Position numbers and translations under genes: made by a program. Below are positions 15,049-24,939 of a DNA stretch of 64,000 bases, piece after piece. Source of the stretch: Bacillota bacterium (GTDB lineage Bacteria; Bacillota; Clostridia; Lachnospirales; Lachnospiraceae); contig JAEZTJ010000032.1 of NCBI GenBank assembly GCA_023421505.1, positions 13,720 through 77,719 of the forward strand, in the 5' to 3' direction. Each line of letters starts with the position of its first letter. The stretch's first letter is position 1. A model generated the notes under the pieces. That model worked only from the letters and a program-made list of their open reading frames with translations, had not been told where the DNA came from and ran no database searches.

Positions 15049-18000
15049 ATGACTAAATCAAAAAAAATAATTTATACATTTCTTCTTAGCATTCTCTTTA
15101 TCATTATTATTTTGGGAACTTCTAAAGAAAGGGCGAAAGCTTCCAATGTGTCCTTTCCGAATTATACCTTTAGAATAAATGCGCAGAAAATAGTAGACGG
15201 AGCGGAATATGAATTAAAATCTCCCGCCACTAATTTAAGTGTTATCGCGGATGGATGGGCAGCACCGACTACGGTTGAGTGGTCATCCTCAGAGCAAGGG
15301 GTAGTGAAGCTTGAGACTACGCCGAATGCCAATACGGTTAATATGGTAAGAAAAGGACCGGGTTATTCGACGATAATGGCTACAATCACACAGGGTGGAT
15401 TTTCTTATACCATCAGTTTTCTGGTAAAGGTAGGACTTGCTATTGACTATCAGAAGACCGGTACGAAAGAAGCTACCACGAATCAGGATCAGATTTTAGT
15501 GTTTCATACCTTGGAGCAGACCAAACCAATTTATTTAAAATATGTTGATTTAGGATCTGTCTCCGGAGGAGCGATTTCTAATACAGCAGTATCCTTTAAG
15601 AGTAGTAATATCGGCGTTGCTACGGTAGATGAAAACGGCATAGTTACCGCTAAGGGTGCTGGTAGTGCCGTAATAACGATAACAAGTGCAACAATGTCTT
15701 CCAAGGATACACCGATGGAAGCTGAACTTACGGTTGTTGTAAAGCCAACCTTCGAATTTACTTATAAAGATAGTACGGGAGCAGATCAAATATGCCGTTC
15801 CTCAGATAGCAATACTGATACAGGAGCAATCTATAGCGGAGTCCCCTCCAGTTTTATTTTAGATTCAAATGCCGTTTCGGGCAAAAACATAACCTGGGTA
15901 GTATATAATATTGTAGGCGGAAAAAGAATTACGGTTCCTGCAGGGATATCTTCTAAAATGACCTATGCGGTCAATGATGATGGTACGGTTTCCTTCAGTA
16001 AGATTAAATCAGGCTCTTATGAAATCTATGCCTTTGCTAATAAAAGCTACGATGAAAAAACAAGTGCTCCGTATGCTTATATGAAAATATATGTTCCTAT
16101 TAATATAGTAGATACCAATATCGTCATGAACGTCGGAGATACCTATAACATTCTGGAAAATTCTAATATTCCGGATAAGAATATTTTTGTAGCCCCTTCC
16201 GGCTATGATATTAATATTGCTAAACTGGATACATCAAATTATGTGATTACAGCAAAAAGGCAGGGTAAGGTTACCATTAACCTGGTTTATGATACGGGAC
16301 AGAAGCTTTTTGAAGGTATTATCATACCGGATATGCAGATTACTGTAACTGTAATAGACGGGATATCTCTTACTACTACCAAGGCTACTTTGTATACAAA
16401 GGGAACCCTGCAGTTAGCGGCTCTTGTCACGGATAATACCGCGCCAATCGTATGGAGCTCCAGTAATGCAAGTATAGCATCCGTTACGGAGGGCCTCGTT
16501 ACAGCAGGCAGCAAGGCAGGTACTGCTATCATAACTGCAACACAGACCGTGAATGGTGTTATCAAAAAAGCATCCTGTGAAATAACCGTACAGCAATCTG
16601 TTTCAACGATAACCGTTGACCCCAATTCACTGACCTTAGCGCTGAATGCTTATAAGACCTTACATGCAACCGTCGCACCGAATAATTTAAGCGGAGTGAG
16701 TCTTAAGTGGAAATCCTCTGATGAAAGTATTGTTAAAATCGTTGAAAGCAGTGATCTGACAGTAACCATACAGGGTATAGCCGGTGGACATGCGGTCATA
16801 TCGGCAATTAATCAGGATAATGTCGTGGTAGGCTATTGTCATATTACAGTGCAGCAGCCCGTAACGGGAATTGTTTTGTCGGAGTCAGCAGCAACACTGG
16901 ACTTATCTGTTAAGTATTTGCAGTTGCGGGCTACGGTTAATCCTGACAATGCAGTGAATAAAGAACTGGTCTGGAGTACTACAGATAGCTCAAAAGCAAG
17001 CGTAGATCAAAATGGATTGGTAACCTTACTTAAACCGGGCACGGTTACCATTATAGCTACCTCTAAGGATAATCCGGCAGCCGTTGCATATTGTAATTTA
17101 AATATCCAAATTCCTGTTGTCTCTGTTACGCTTGATGAAACCAGCAAGACAATGTATGCCGGACAATCTGCTAGACTTTCCTATCTTGTTCTTCCAGCTA
17201 ATGCAGATAATAATGCTGTTACCTGGACTTCAACGAATTCTTCTGTTGTTGCGGTTGATGCCTCCGGTAAGGTCACAGCCAAATCGGTTGGTACCGCAGT
17301 AATTATATTAAAGACCGTAAATGGCGGATATTCTGTTTATTGTACAATAACAGTAAAGCAGGTTGCTACAGGTATTAAGTTTGATGTTAATCAGCTAAAT
17401 ATGAAAACAGGAGAAACCTATAATTTAAAAATTACATTAACTCCAAAAGATAGTACGGATACCGGACTGGTTTGGGAAACCAGTGACTCAAAAGTTGCTA
17501 CTGTTGACGTGAATGGAAAAATAACTGCAAAAAGCAGCGGAACCTGCATTATTATGGCAAGGACTGATGCAGGGGGCGTTGCCTACTGTAAAGTAACCGT
17601 TACGCAGGCGGTAAAGGGCTTAATTCTTAATTTCACCGATAAGACAATTTATAAGGGAGAAAAATTTGAATTAGAAGTATCCATTAATCCCAGCACAGCT
17701 TCTAAGTTAGATGTAACCTGGAAAAGCTCCAATACAAAGATTGCAACGGTTACTGATAAAGGAGAAGTGAAAGGATTAGTAGGCGGAGTAGCAATTATTA
17801 CCTGTACCACTGCAGATGGCGGATTTAGCGCAACCTGTGTTGTTACAGTTAAGGAGACGGTTACCTCTGTAAAGCTTAACTATGATACCTATAATATTGG
17901 TATTGATAAAACAGTGGTATTAACAGCTACGGTTACAACAGAAACGGCTACCAATCAGAAGGTAACCTGGAAATCCAGCAATCCTAAGGTGGCAACCGTT

Positions 18001-18837
18001 AGTCAGAAGGGTAAGGTTACAGGTATTAAGGCTGGTTATGCTACCATTACTGCAATCGCACAGGATGGCAGTGATGCGGAAGCCAGTTGCGAAATCCGAG
18101 TAGTTACGCCGGTCACTAGTATTACGTTAAACAGATCTACAATGTCTTTGTTTGTAGGAGATTCTAAATCCTTAAAGGCTACAGTAAAACCTAGCAATTC
18201 TACCTATAAAAAGACTAAGTGGGTTTCCAGTGATGATAAAGTCGCAATTGTTGATGAAGATGGAACAGTAATTGCAATAAAGGCTGGAACAGCGATGATT
18301 AGTTCAGAAGCCCTTGATAATAGTGGGAAAAAAGCAATCTGCTATGTAACAGTGCATGATCGCGTGTCCTCCACAGGTGTGACCTTACAGGATAAAAAGG
18401 TTACAATGATAGCGGGTGAGACTAAGATTGTACAGCTGGTACTCATTCCGGCGGCTTCGACGGATACTGTAACCTGGAGTACAGATAATGTCGCGGTGGC
18501 AAGTGTTGATAAGAAGACTGGAAAGATTACAGCAAAATCAACAGGTACAGCCTATGTATCTGTTATGACTGAATCAGGTAAAACAGCCACTGTTGAAATA
18601 ACTGTAATTGGATTAAATGCTACTAAAATAGTTACTGAGGAATATACTACATACAATCAGGCCATATCGGTAGAAGGGTATTCGGGCACGGTTACCTGGC
18701 GAATTGATAATCCGTTAATCGCAGTTGTTTACAGTGATGGTACCATTAGCACCAGAGCAGTTGGCACAGCTACGATAACTGCAACAGTGAATGGACGAAA
18801 GCTTAACTGTAAGCTGATCGTTAATAAAATGTCATAA
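15049..18837 (+). CDS. large secreted protein of tandem Big_2 (Ig-like) domains
   Basis: 1262 residues from ATG 15049, which has GGGAGG at a good distance; an ATG 27 bases upstream is open but its message includes that site. A signal peptide covers about residues 1-30 (KKIIYTFLLSILFIIIILG). The rest is about 12-13 Big_2 repeats of about 80 residues, each with a VTWxSSNxxVATVDxxGxVTAKxxGTAxITA core; the ones from about residue 450 onward are most regular. Such proteins are adhesins or cell-surface scaffolds. There is no LPXTG anchor, SLH domain or enzymatic domain, so attachment is unexplained. It interrupts the usual gene order upstream of recN, and is flanked by hairpin elements on both sides. 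Confidence 0.88.
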   Translation: MTKSKKIIYTFLLSILFIIIILGTSKERAKASNVSFPNYTFRINAQKIVDGAEYELKSPATNLSVIADGWAAPTTVEWSSSEQGVVKLETTPNANTVNMVRKGPGYSTIMATITQGGFSYTISFLVKVGLAIDYQKTGTKEATTNQDQILVFHTLEQTKPIYLKYVDLGSVSGGAISNTAVSFKSSNIGVATVDENGIVTAKGAGSAVITITSATMSSKDTPMEAELTVVVKPTFEFTYKDSTGADQICRSSDSNTDTGAIYSGVPSSFILDSNAVSGKNITWVVYNIVGGKRITVPAGISSKMTYAVNDDGTVSFSKIKSGSYEIYAFANKSYDEKTSAPYAYMKIYVPINIVDTNIVMNVGDTYNILENSNIPDKNIFVAPSGYDINIAKLDTSNYVITAKRQGKVTINLVYDTGQKLFEGIIIPDMQITVTVIDGISLTTTKATLYTKGTLQLAALVTDNTAPIVWSSSNASIASVTEGLVTAGSKAGTAIITATQTVNGVIKKASCEITVQQSVSTITVDPNSLTLALNAYKTLHATVAPNNLSGVSLKWKSSDESIVKIVESSDLTVTIQGIAGGHAVISAINQDNVVVGYCHITVQQPVTGIVLSESAATLDLSVKYLQLRATVNPDNAVNKELVWSTTDSSKASVDQNGLVTLLKPGTVTIIATSKDNPAAVAYCNLNIQIPVVSVTLDETSKTMYAGQSARLSYLVLPANADNNAVTWTSTNSSVVAVDASGKVTAKSVGTAVIILKTVNGGYSVYCTITVKQVATGIKFDVNQLNMKTGETYNLKITLTPKDSTDTGLVWETSDSKVATVDVNGKITAKSSGTCIIMARTDAGGVAYCKVTVTQAVKGLILNFTDKTIYKGEKFELEVSINPSTASKLDVTWKSSNTKIATVTDKGEVKGLVGGVAIITCTTADGGFSATCVVTVKETVTSVKLNYDTYNIGIDKTVVLTATVTTETATNQKVTWKSSNPKVATVSQKGKVTGIKAGYATITAIAQDGSDAEASCEIRVVTPVTSITLNRSTMSLFVGDSKSLKATVKPSNSTYKKTKWVSSDDKVAIVDEDGTVIAIKAGTAMISSEALDNSGKKAICYVTVHDRVSSTGVTLQDKKVTMIAGETKIVQLVLIPAASTDTVTWSTDNVAVASVDKKTGKITAKSTGTAYVSVMTESGKTATVEITVIGLNATKIVTEEYTTYNQAISVEGYSGTVTWRIDNPLIAVVYSDGTISTRAVGTATITATVNGRKLNCKLIVNKMS

Positions 18838-18847
18838 AGAATAAAAA

Positions 18848-18967
18848 CTGCCAGTTAGAACAAATAGCATGTGATGATTTTAATTAAATGCAGAAAGTAC
18901 TATTTGATAATTCTGTGAAGATTAAAGGATTCTATGTTATGAATAATTGTTCGGACTGGCAGCTTTT
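18848..18967 (+). repeat. long inverted repeat, possible complex terminator
   Basis: A 16-base arm at 18848-18863 (starts CTGCCAGTT) pairs with 18947-18962 at 14 of 16 positions. An inner pair ATAGCAT with ATGTTAT and a hairpin CAGAA/TTCTG lie inside. A short T run (CTTTT) follows. It sits 10 bases after the Big_2 stop. The rest of the gap to recN (to 19250) shows AT-rich sequence and no gene. Confidence 0.55.
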
Positions 18968-19250
18968 GGCTATATTGATGTAGGTTTATTCTTTTATTTG
19001 TTTATTCCTACAAGGAATAAATTATTGATTGATAATGCTTTTTTGTTATGCTACAATAAACTCAGAACGTATGTTTTGCATTAATCAATAAACCTTTATC
19101 GGATATAATAGAGAAAGCAATTTAGTTTTTAGGATAACTTTCAGAAGAATTCAATATTTCCGATTTGTGATATAATAATCCACATAAGTTGAGAAGCTAT
19201 CTATTTTATGGTTAATCTTTTATTACTTATTACAGAAGAGAGGGATGTGT

Positions 19251-20936
19251 TTGTTAGTCAGCTTGCATGTAAAAAATTTTGCAATTATTAATGAAGTGGA
19301 AGTCTATTTTAAGGATCATCTTAATATAATGACAGGTGAGACCGGAGCGGGTAAATCTATCATCATTGGTTCGGTAAATGCTGCACTTGGTGCTAAGATG
19401 AACAAGGATATAGTCAGAAACGGCGCTGAATATGCTTTAGCAGAATTGGTATTTGAGTCCAAAAATATGTCAGTATTTGATTTGATGAGAAAATTCGATC
19501 TTCCGGTTGAGGGTGATCAGATCATTATATCCAGAAAAATCATGAATGGACGAAGCATATGTAAAATTAATGGTGAGAATGTCACAGCTTCTGCACTTTC
19601 TGCAATTGCCGGCTTATTAATCGATATTCACGGACAGCATGAGCACCAGTCTCTTTTGCAAAAACATAAACATATGGAAATAGTGGATCGTTTTGCTAGG
19701 GATGAGATAGGAACACTAAAGCAGGAGTTGGAAGGCTGCTATAAAAATTATATTAGAATAAAACATGAGTTTGAGCAGTCAGCTATTGATGAAGAAAAAA
19801 GGCTGAGAGAAGTATCCTTTTTGGAATATGAAGTCAACGAGATAAAGAATGCTGCGTTAGTATCAGGCGAGGATGAAGAGCTTGCAAGCAGATATAAAAA
19901 GTTAGCAAACGCGAATACTATATCAGAAGGCTTACAAAATGTTTATCGTTTTACAGGCTATGAGGCTTCAGCAGCTGGTGATTTTGTTGGGCGGGCATTA
20001 AGACAACTTCTTAAAATAGCTGAATTTGATGAAACAATCAATGGTTTTCTTGGTCAGGTATCGGATATAGATGGTTTGCTAAATGATTTAAACAGAGATC
20101 TAGCCCAATATCTATCAGATATGGATAATCCAGAGGAAGAGCTTATGGAGGTTACGAAACGTCTGGATCAGATCAATCATTTGAAATCCAAATATGGAAA
20201 TAGTATAGAACAGATTAAGAATTATTGTAAAGAATGTGAAGAAAAATTATCAAAATACCGTGATTATGATGCATATAAGTCTGAACTGAATAAGGCTCTT
20301 TATGAGGCTGAAGAAAGCCTGCGTGCCTTTTCTGTGAAGCTATCTGAGATAAGAAAGAAAAAAGCGAAGGAGCTGACGCATAAAATCACAGAAGCACTTG
20401 TAGCATTGAATTTTCTTGATGTTAAATTTGATATGAATATTGTTCAGACAGAGAATTTCTCTGCGAATGGATTTGATGACGGGGAATTTCTTATCTCCAC
20501 TAATCCAGGCGAGAAGCTAAAGCCCTTGGTTGGAATAGCCTCCGGCGGCGAGCTTTCAAGAATTATGCTTGGAATAAAATCGGTTTTAGCTGACAAAGAC
20601 GAGATAGAAACCTTGATATTTGATGAAATTGATGTGGGTATAAGTGGAAGAACTGCACAAAAGGTTTCTGAGCAGCTATCAAGTATTGCGAAGCATCATC
20701 AGATTATATGCATTACGCATCTGGCACAAATTGCAGCTATGGCTGATTCTCATTATATTATAGAAAAGAAGACAGATGGTTTATCTACGCAGACTACAAT
20801 CAGAGGATTGTCACAGGAGGATTCAATTGAGGAGTTATCAAGAATACTTGGCGGTGCAGAGATAACGGAGCGTGTTAAGGAAAATGCAAAAGAGATGAAA
20901 GAATTGGCATTGGCTACTAAAAAATACAAGTTGTAA
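19251..20936 (+). CDS. recN: DNA repair protein RecN
   Basis: 561 residues, an SMC-like ATPase that binds DNA ends and helps double-strand break repair. Walker A GETGAGKSI lies near residues 28-36, followed by the RecN motif HGQHEHQSLL near 128-137 and long coiled coils in the middle. The C-terminal ABC half has ASGGELSRIMLGIK, LIFDEIDVGISGRTA and ITHLAQIAAMAD. The start is placed at TTG 19251, eight bases after GAGAGGG; ATG 19245 is in frame but almost touches that site. recN-spoIVB-spo0A is a conserved order in spore formers. A terminator follows at 20965. Confidence 0.95.
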   Translation: MLVSLHVKNFAIINEVEVYFKDHLNIMTGETGAGKSIIIGSVNAALGAKMNKDIVRNGAEYALAELVFESKNMSVFDLMRKFDLPVEGDQIIISRKIMNGRSICKINGENVTASALSAIAGLLIDIHGQHEHQSLLQKHKHMEIVDRFARDEIGTLKQELEGCYKNYIRIKHEFEQSAIDEEKRLREVSFLEYEVNEIKNAALVSGEDEELASRYKKLANANTISEGLQNVYRFTGYEASAAGDFVGRALRQLLKIAEFDETINGFLGQVSDIDGLLNDLNRDLAQYLSDMDNPEEELMEVTKRLDQINHLKSKYGNSIEQIKNYCKECEEKLSKYRDYDAYKSELNKALYEAEESLRAFSVKLSEIRKKKAKELTHKITEALVALNFLDVKFDMNIVQTENFSANGFDDGEFLISTNPGEKLKPLVGIASGGELSRIMLGIKSVLADKDEIETLIFDEIDVGISGRTAQKVSEQLSSIAKHHQIICITHLAQIAAMADSHYIIEKKTDGLSTQTTIRGLSQEDSIEELSRILGGAEITERVKENAKEMKELALATKKYKL

Positions 20937-20964
20937 AAACAAAAATAAACGTATACTAAAATTA

Positions 20965-20994
20965 AGGATATACAATACTATGTATATCCTTTTT
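20965..20994 (+). terminator. rho-independent terminator after recN
   Basis: AGGATATACA (20965-20974) pairs with TGTATATCCT (20981-20990), followed by T residues. It separates recN from spoIVB. Confidence 0.85.
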
Positions 20995-21105
20995 GATTCA
21001 TGTCAATTGAAATGATTTATATTGAACAGTTGCATGCGCGAATGTATGGGAAAATTTCGTGTAACTATCAGGGAGATACGCATAGTAAAGGTACGAGGTG
21101 AAAGG

Positions 21106-22389
21106 ATGAGGAGCAAGAGAATATACAGAAGGGTATTAATTTGCCTTTTTATTACCAACATATTTTTTCTGGGCTTTTATTTTTACGATTATCTGGAGAA
21201 GCATATTCCTGATGAGATAAAAATGCTGGTAGGAAAGCAAGAAAGCTTTAATTTTAATATGCCACTTGAAGCGAACATTAACACAAAGGATATCGGCGTT
21301 ATTAGTGTAAATGATTTGAGTGTTCCGTCTAGCCAGATTAATATTGACATGAAGGAACCCTTTACATTAAAATCCTCACAGACCGGAGAGTATAATATTA
21401 GTTTAAAGCTTTTTGGTATTTTTAAATTTAAAAATATATCTTTGGATGTTATTGAAACCACCAAATTAATTCCTTGCGGTAATCCGATCGGAATATATGT
21501 GGAGACAGACGGTATTTTGGTTCTTGGCAGCGGTAAGATTACAGGTGAGGATGGACTGAATTATGAACCAATCAGTAATAAGTTAAAGTCGGGTGATTAT
21601 ATACTGAAGATAAATGGTATAGAGCTGACAAAGAAGAAGGATTTAATTAGTGAAATTCAAAAGTGTAATGGAAAGGATGTCACTTTATTAGTTAGAAGAA
21701 ACGGAGAAGATATAACAGTACGAATTACTCCGGTGAAGTCTGCTAGTGGCAGCTATAAAATCGGTGCCTGGATCAGAGATAATACACAAGGTATTGGTAC
21801 CTTGACATTTGTTTCTGTTGACGGCCAGTTTGGTGCATTAGGACATGGCATAACGGATATTGATACCGGCCTTTTAATGGATGTTAAGAAAGGATCCATA
21901 TACAAAGCAGAGATAATGTCTATTGTCAAAGGAAAGGAAGGAGAACCTGGAGAGCTAATCGGTATGATTAGACAGAGCAATAAATATAAAATCGGTACCG
22001 TTACGGAGAACACTTATCAGGGTATCTTTGGTGAGGTTGGAAAGGATAATTCTAATGAATTTAATTCAGCGCCATTAGAAATAGGCTTAAAACAGGAGAT
22101 AAAAAAAGGAAATGCAACCATACGATGTACAGTTGAGAATAAGATTGAAGACTTCAGTATAGAAATACTAAGTTTTGATATCAGTAACAGTAATCATAGT
22201 AAGGGGATTGTAATCCGAATTACTGACCCAAGGTTACTGAATATGACAGGTGGTATTGTTCAAGGCATGAGTGGTAGCCCGATTATACAAAATAATAAGA
22301 TAATCGGAGCGGTTACACATGTATTTATACAGGATTCAACGAAAGGTTACGGTACTTTCATAGAAAACATGGTAAATAATTTAGAATAA
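21106..22389 (+). CDS. spoIVB: SpoIVB sporulation signalling peptidase
   Basis: 427 residues. An N-terminal membrane segment (about 8-25, VLICLFITNIFFLGF) anchors it in the inner forespore membrane. A PDZ domain covers about 130-215 (GIYVETDGILVLGSG, LKSGDYILKINGIEL). The S55 peptidase domain follows, with the catalytic His in LGHGITDIDTG and the catalytic Ser in GMSGSP (residues 387-392). In Bacillus, SpoIVB cleaves SpoIVFA to switch on pro-sigma-K processing; Clostridia keep the gene even where that route differs. The start is ATG 21106, five bases after GAGGTG; an upstream in-frame ATG lacks a ribosome site. Confidence 0.94.
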   Translation: MRSKRIYRRVLICLFITNIFFLGFYFYDYLEKHIPDEIKMLVGKQESFNFNMPLEANINTKDIGVISVNDLSVPSSQINIDMKEPFTLKSSQTGEYNISLKLFGIFKFKNISLDVIETTKLIPCGNPIGIYVETDGILVLGSGKITGEDGLNYEPISNKLKSGDYILKINGIELTKKKDLISEIQKCNGKDVTLLVRRNGEDITVRITPVKSASGSYKIGAWIRDNTQGIGTLTFVSVDGQFGALGHGITDIDTGLLMDVKKGSIYKAEIMSIVKGKEGEPGELIGMIRQSNKYKIGTVTENTYQGIFGEVGKDNSNEFNSAPLEIGLKQEIKKGNATIRCTVENKIEDFSIEILSFDISNSNHSKGIVIRITDPRLLNMTGGIVQGMSGSPIIQNNKIIGAVTHVFIQDSTKGYGTFIENMVNNLE

Positions 22390-22941
22390 GCAAAACTTTT
22401 GTTGCAATAAATAATCGACGAAATATCTTATAAATACATTTAAAAGTTTTTGATGTAACAGCATATAAATTGTTTATATTTTCCAATTATACAAAATGTT
22501 GTGGTTACAGATTTTTCAACTAAAATTCTCCTATTTTAACTGTCGAATGGTGCGGCAAGAAACATTTGATACTTTGAAGAGTTACAGATATAATTCATAT
22601 ATGGCAAATATTTACAGGCGCATTAAGGTACTAATGATATAAGTATTTGGGGTTTAGTGTTGTTTCTTGGCTGTTTATGTAAATAATTAATAATAGAAGT
22701 CATATTATGTTTTGGTTATTTTGTGTAATATGCTAAATTGATAATTATTGACGCACAATTATAGCAGATGTATAATATATATAATAAAACAACATGAAAC
22801 CAAAAGAAATACGTTAAAATACACAAAAAGAGAAATGCAAGTTCAGACAACCTAAAAAATGCGTCAAAGTTTACAAAAGGATGATAAACGAAGATGAAAA
22901 CGGGGAAGAAATAAAAATTTGTAATGGAGGTTGGAAATTAG
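22390..22941 (+). other. spo0A upstream region with a candidate 0A box
   Basis: 552 bases without a gene. TGTCGAA at 22541-22547 exactly matches the core of the Spo0A-binding box, so autoregulation is plausible. A vegetative promoter lies at 22748. I looked for a sigma-H promoter and found no convincing pair of boxes. No terminator is visible after spoIVB. Confidence 0.6.
22748..22776 (+). promoter_or_regulatory. vegetative promoter of spo0A
   Basis: TTGACG (22748-22753), exactly 17 bases, then TATAAT (22771-22776). It gives a leader of about 160 bases before the spo0A ATG, which has an ATGGAGG ribosome site. Confidence 0.8.
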
Positions 22942-23748
22942 ATGAGCAAGATTAATGTAGCGATTGTTGATGACAATGAAAGGATGGTGAATCTACTCGA
23001 AGATATTTTAAAAGAAGATGCAGATATCGAAGTAGTAGGGAAATCAGAAAATGGAATTGATGCTTTAGATATGATCAAGGAGAAGAAACCGGACGTAGTA
23101 CTCTTAGACTTAATTATGCCAAAATTAGATGGACTTGGTGTTATGGAGAAGGTTCGCAGGGATTCCGAATTCAAGAAGAATCCTTCCTTCATCGTAATCA
23201 CAGCAATTGGACAAGAAGGGGTAACCGAGAATGCTTTTGAACTTGGAGCAAATTATTACATAATGAAGCCTTTTGATAACAATGTAATATTATCAAGGAT
23301 TAAGCAAATCAAGGGAGATTATCACAATAAGCTGATAGATAATCACAGCTCAAAGGTGAGTGCTTTTGAAAATAAAAGTGCCTACATAGAAAGAAATTTA
23401 GAATCGGATGTAACTAATATTATTCATGAAATTGGTGTTCCGGCACATATCAAAGGTTATCAGTACTTACGTGATGCAATTATGATGTCTGTAAATGATG
23501 CAGAGATGTTGAATTCAATAACAAAATTATTATATCCCTCTATCGCAAAACGCCATAAAACAACACCAAGCAGAGTAGAAAGAGCTATTCGTCATGCGAT
23601 TGAAGTTGCATGGAGCAGAGGCAAGATGGATACGATAGATGAATTATTCGGATACACTGTCAGCAACGGTAAAGGAAAACCTACAAATTCTGAATTCGTT
23701 GCTTTGATTGCAGATAAAATTCGATTAGAGTACAAATTAAGATCATAA
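22942..23748 (+). CDS. spo0A: sporulation master response regulator Spo0A
   Basis: 268 residues. The receiver domain (about 1-125) has acidic pocket DDNE, phosphoacceptor Asp56 in [11 protein letters not shown], and the Lys of MKPFD. The C-terminal DNA-binding domain (about 150-268) has [20 protein letters not shown], and the recognition region [19 protein letters not shown], which is diagnostic of Spo0A. Phospho-Spo0A starts sporulation and solvent or stationary-phase programmes. The upstream 0A box suggests feedback. A terminator follows. Confidence 0.97.
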   Translation: MSKINVAIVDDNERMVNLLEDILKEDADIEVVGKSENGIDALDMIKEKKPDVVLLDLIMPKLDGLGVMEKVRRDSEFKKNPSFIVITAIGQEGVTENAFELGANYYIMKPFDNNVILSRIKQIKGDYHNKLIDNHSSKVSAFENKSAYIERNLESDVTNIIHEIGVPAHIKGYQYLRDAIMMSVNDAEMLNSITKLLYPSIAKRHKTTPSRVERAIRHAIEVAWSRGKMDTIDELFGYTVSNGKGKPTNSEFVALIADKIRLEYKLRS

Positions 23749-23765
23749 ATAATCATCATAAGAAT

Positions 23766-23810
23766 AAGGACATGCCATATTGATGTAAAAATACGGCATG
23801 TCTTATTTTT
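23766..23810 (+). terminator. rho-independent terminator after spo0A
   Basis: GACATGCC (23769-23776) pairs with GGCATGTC (23795-23802), extended by flanking A/T pairs and followed by TTATTTTT. Confidence 0.9.
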
Positions 23811-23986
23811 GTGCTTTAGGAAAATGTATCTTCTGACATATAACAATATTATTGTCAATAACAAATTTATGGTATAAAATAATTTATTTAATTTGAATTA
23901 ATATGTCACAAATATAGGATTCTCCTGTCTAATAAGATAAAGGAGGTTTTATATATGATAATCTATTTACGTGGAGGATAATTAAT

Positions 23987-24808
23987 ATGCTTACAAATGA
24001 AAAAGAACTAATTGAGCATGCAAAAAGCGGGGATACGCTGGCAATACAAACTATACTGGATGATGTACAGGACATGCTATATAATTTGTCTCTTCGAATG
24101 CTTGGAAATTTACATGATGCTGAGGATGCAACGCAGGAAATTAATATTAAAATAATAAAGGGATTGCCTGGTTTTAGGATGGAAAGTGCATTTTCTACCT
24201 GGGTTTACCGTATTTGCATTAATTATTTAAAGAGTTATAAAAAGGCAATATTTGCTAATAAACCATTAAGCTTTGAATATTATGCCGAGGATATTCGTCA
24301 AGGTTTTGTGGAATTAGAGCACGATTTTATAAAAAATGTTGATGATTCGCTTCTTTCACAGGAGCTAAAAGCATCTTGCACGAATGTAATGCTGCAGTGT
24401 TTGGATGCAGAAGCCCGCTGCATCTATATACTTGGTACAATGTTTCAGCTAGATAGTAAGCTAGCAGGAGAAATTCTTGACATAAGTCCTGAAGCATATC
24501 GAAAACGGCTTTCAAGAATTAGAAAGAAGATGTCTGAATTTATGCAAGAGTATTGCGGACTTGGACAGGGAAGCTGTAATTGCAGTAAGAGAGTAGGATA
24601 TGCAATAAAAAATCACAGGCTGGATCCGAATAATCTGGAATATACTTCACTCGAAAAGCAAAATCCGTCTGATCAGCTGGCTTATACCAATATGATGGAG
24701 GAGCTGGATGAGATATCTTCCATATTCGCCGGAATGCCTGTATATAAGAATCCGAATACCGCTAAAGAATATATAATAAAGCTTATATCAAATTTTCATT
24801 TGAACTAG
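23987..24808 (+). CDS. ECF-like sigma-70 family factor with C-terminal Cys motif (second copy type)
   Basis: 273 residues. Region 2 is at about 25-95 (LYNLSLRMLGNLHDAEDATQE, then STWVYRICINYLKSY). Region 4 at about 135-180 is divergent (EARCIYILGTMFQLDSKLAGEILDIS, then YRKRLSRIRKKM). The C-terminal tail holds Cys190, Cys197 and Cys199 (C-x6-C-x-C), directly after region 4, as in the sigma factor at 4372. No anti-sigma gene is next to it. GGAGG lies before the ATG. The tail could bind metal and control activity; target genes are unknown. The next gene is also Cys-rich and follows a multi-hairpin leader. Confidence 0.85.
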   Translation: MLTNEKELIEHAKSGDTLAIQTILDDVQDMLYNLSLRMLGNLHDAEDATQEINIKIIKGLPGFRMESAFSTWVYRICINYLKSYKKAIFANKPLSFEYYAEDIRQGFVELEHDFIKNVDDSLLSQELKASCTNVMLQCLDAEARCIYILGTMFQLDSKLAGEILDISPEAYRKRLSRIRKKMSEFMQEYCGLGQGSCNCSKRVGYAIKNHRLDPNNLEYTSLEKQNPSDQLAYTNMMEELDEISSIFAGMPVYKNPNTAKEYIIKLISNFHLN

Positions 24809-24842
24809 AAAACGTAACAATTTAATGAAACAAGAAAGGGTT

Positions 24843-24934
24843 AGGTTGAAAAGAAGTACATTTTTCAACCGGCAAAAAGCACTTAGCGTGCTTTTCGCTC
24901 AGTATTTGTATGCCGCTTAAGCGGCAGATGGAGG
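24843..24934 (+). promoter_or_regulatory. triple-hairpin leader, dispersed leader family
   Basis: Three hairpins in a row: GGTTGAAAA with TTTTTCAACC, AAAAAGCAC with GTGCTTTT, and the perfect palindrome TGCCGCTTAAGCGGCA (24911-24926), followed at once by GATGGAGG. The first hairpin plus CGGCAAA and the final GCAGATGGAGGTTA match the cadA leader. Confidence 0.65.
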
Positions 24935-24939
24935 TTATT

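Noticed and set aside
15550..15789. Open frames on the opposite strand of the Big_2 gene and other long genes
   Set aside because: They overlap strongly supported genes, lack ribosome sites and show no family pattern.
15049..18837. LPXTG sortase signal or SLH domain in the Big_2 protein
   Set aside because: The C-terminus ends within an Ig-like domain (KLIVNKMS); no anchor motif is present.
21022..21105. Longer SpoIVB start at ATG 21022
   Set aside because: No ribosome site before it and the extra residues are highly basic and not family-like; ATG 21106 has GAGGTG.
22860..22905. Sigma-H promoter before spo0A
   Set aside because: AAAGGATG is present but the spacing to a GAA-type -10 is too short.
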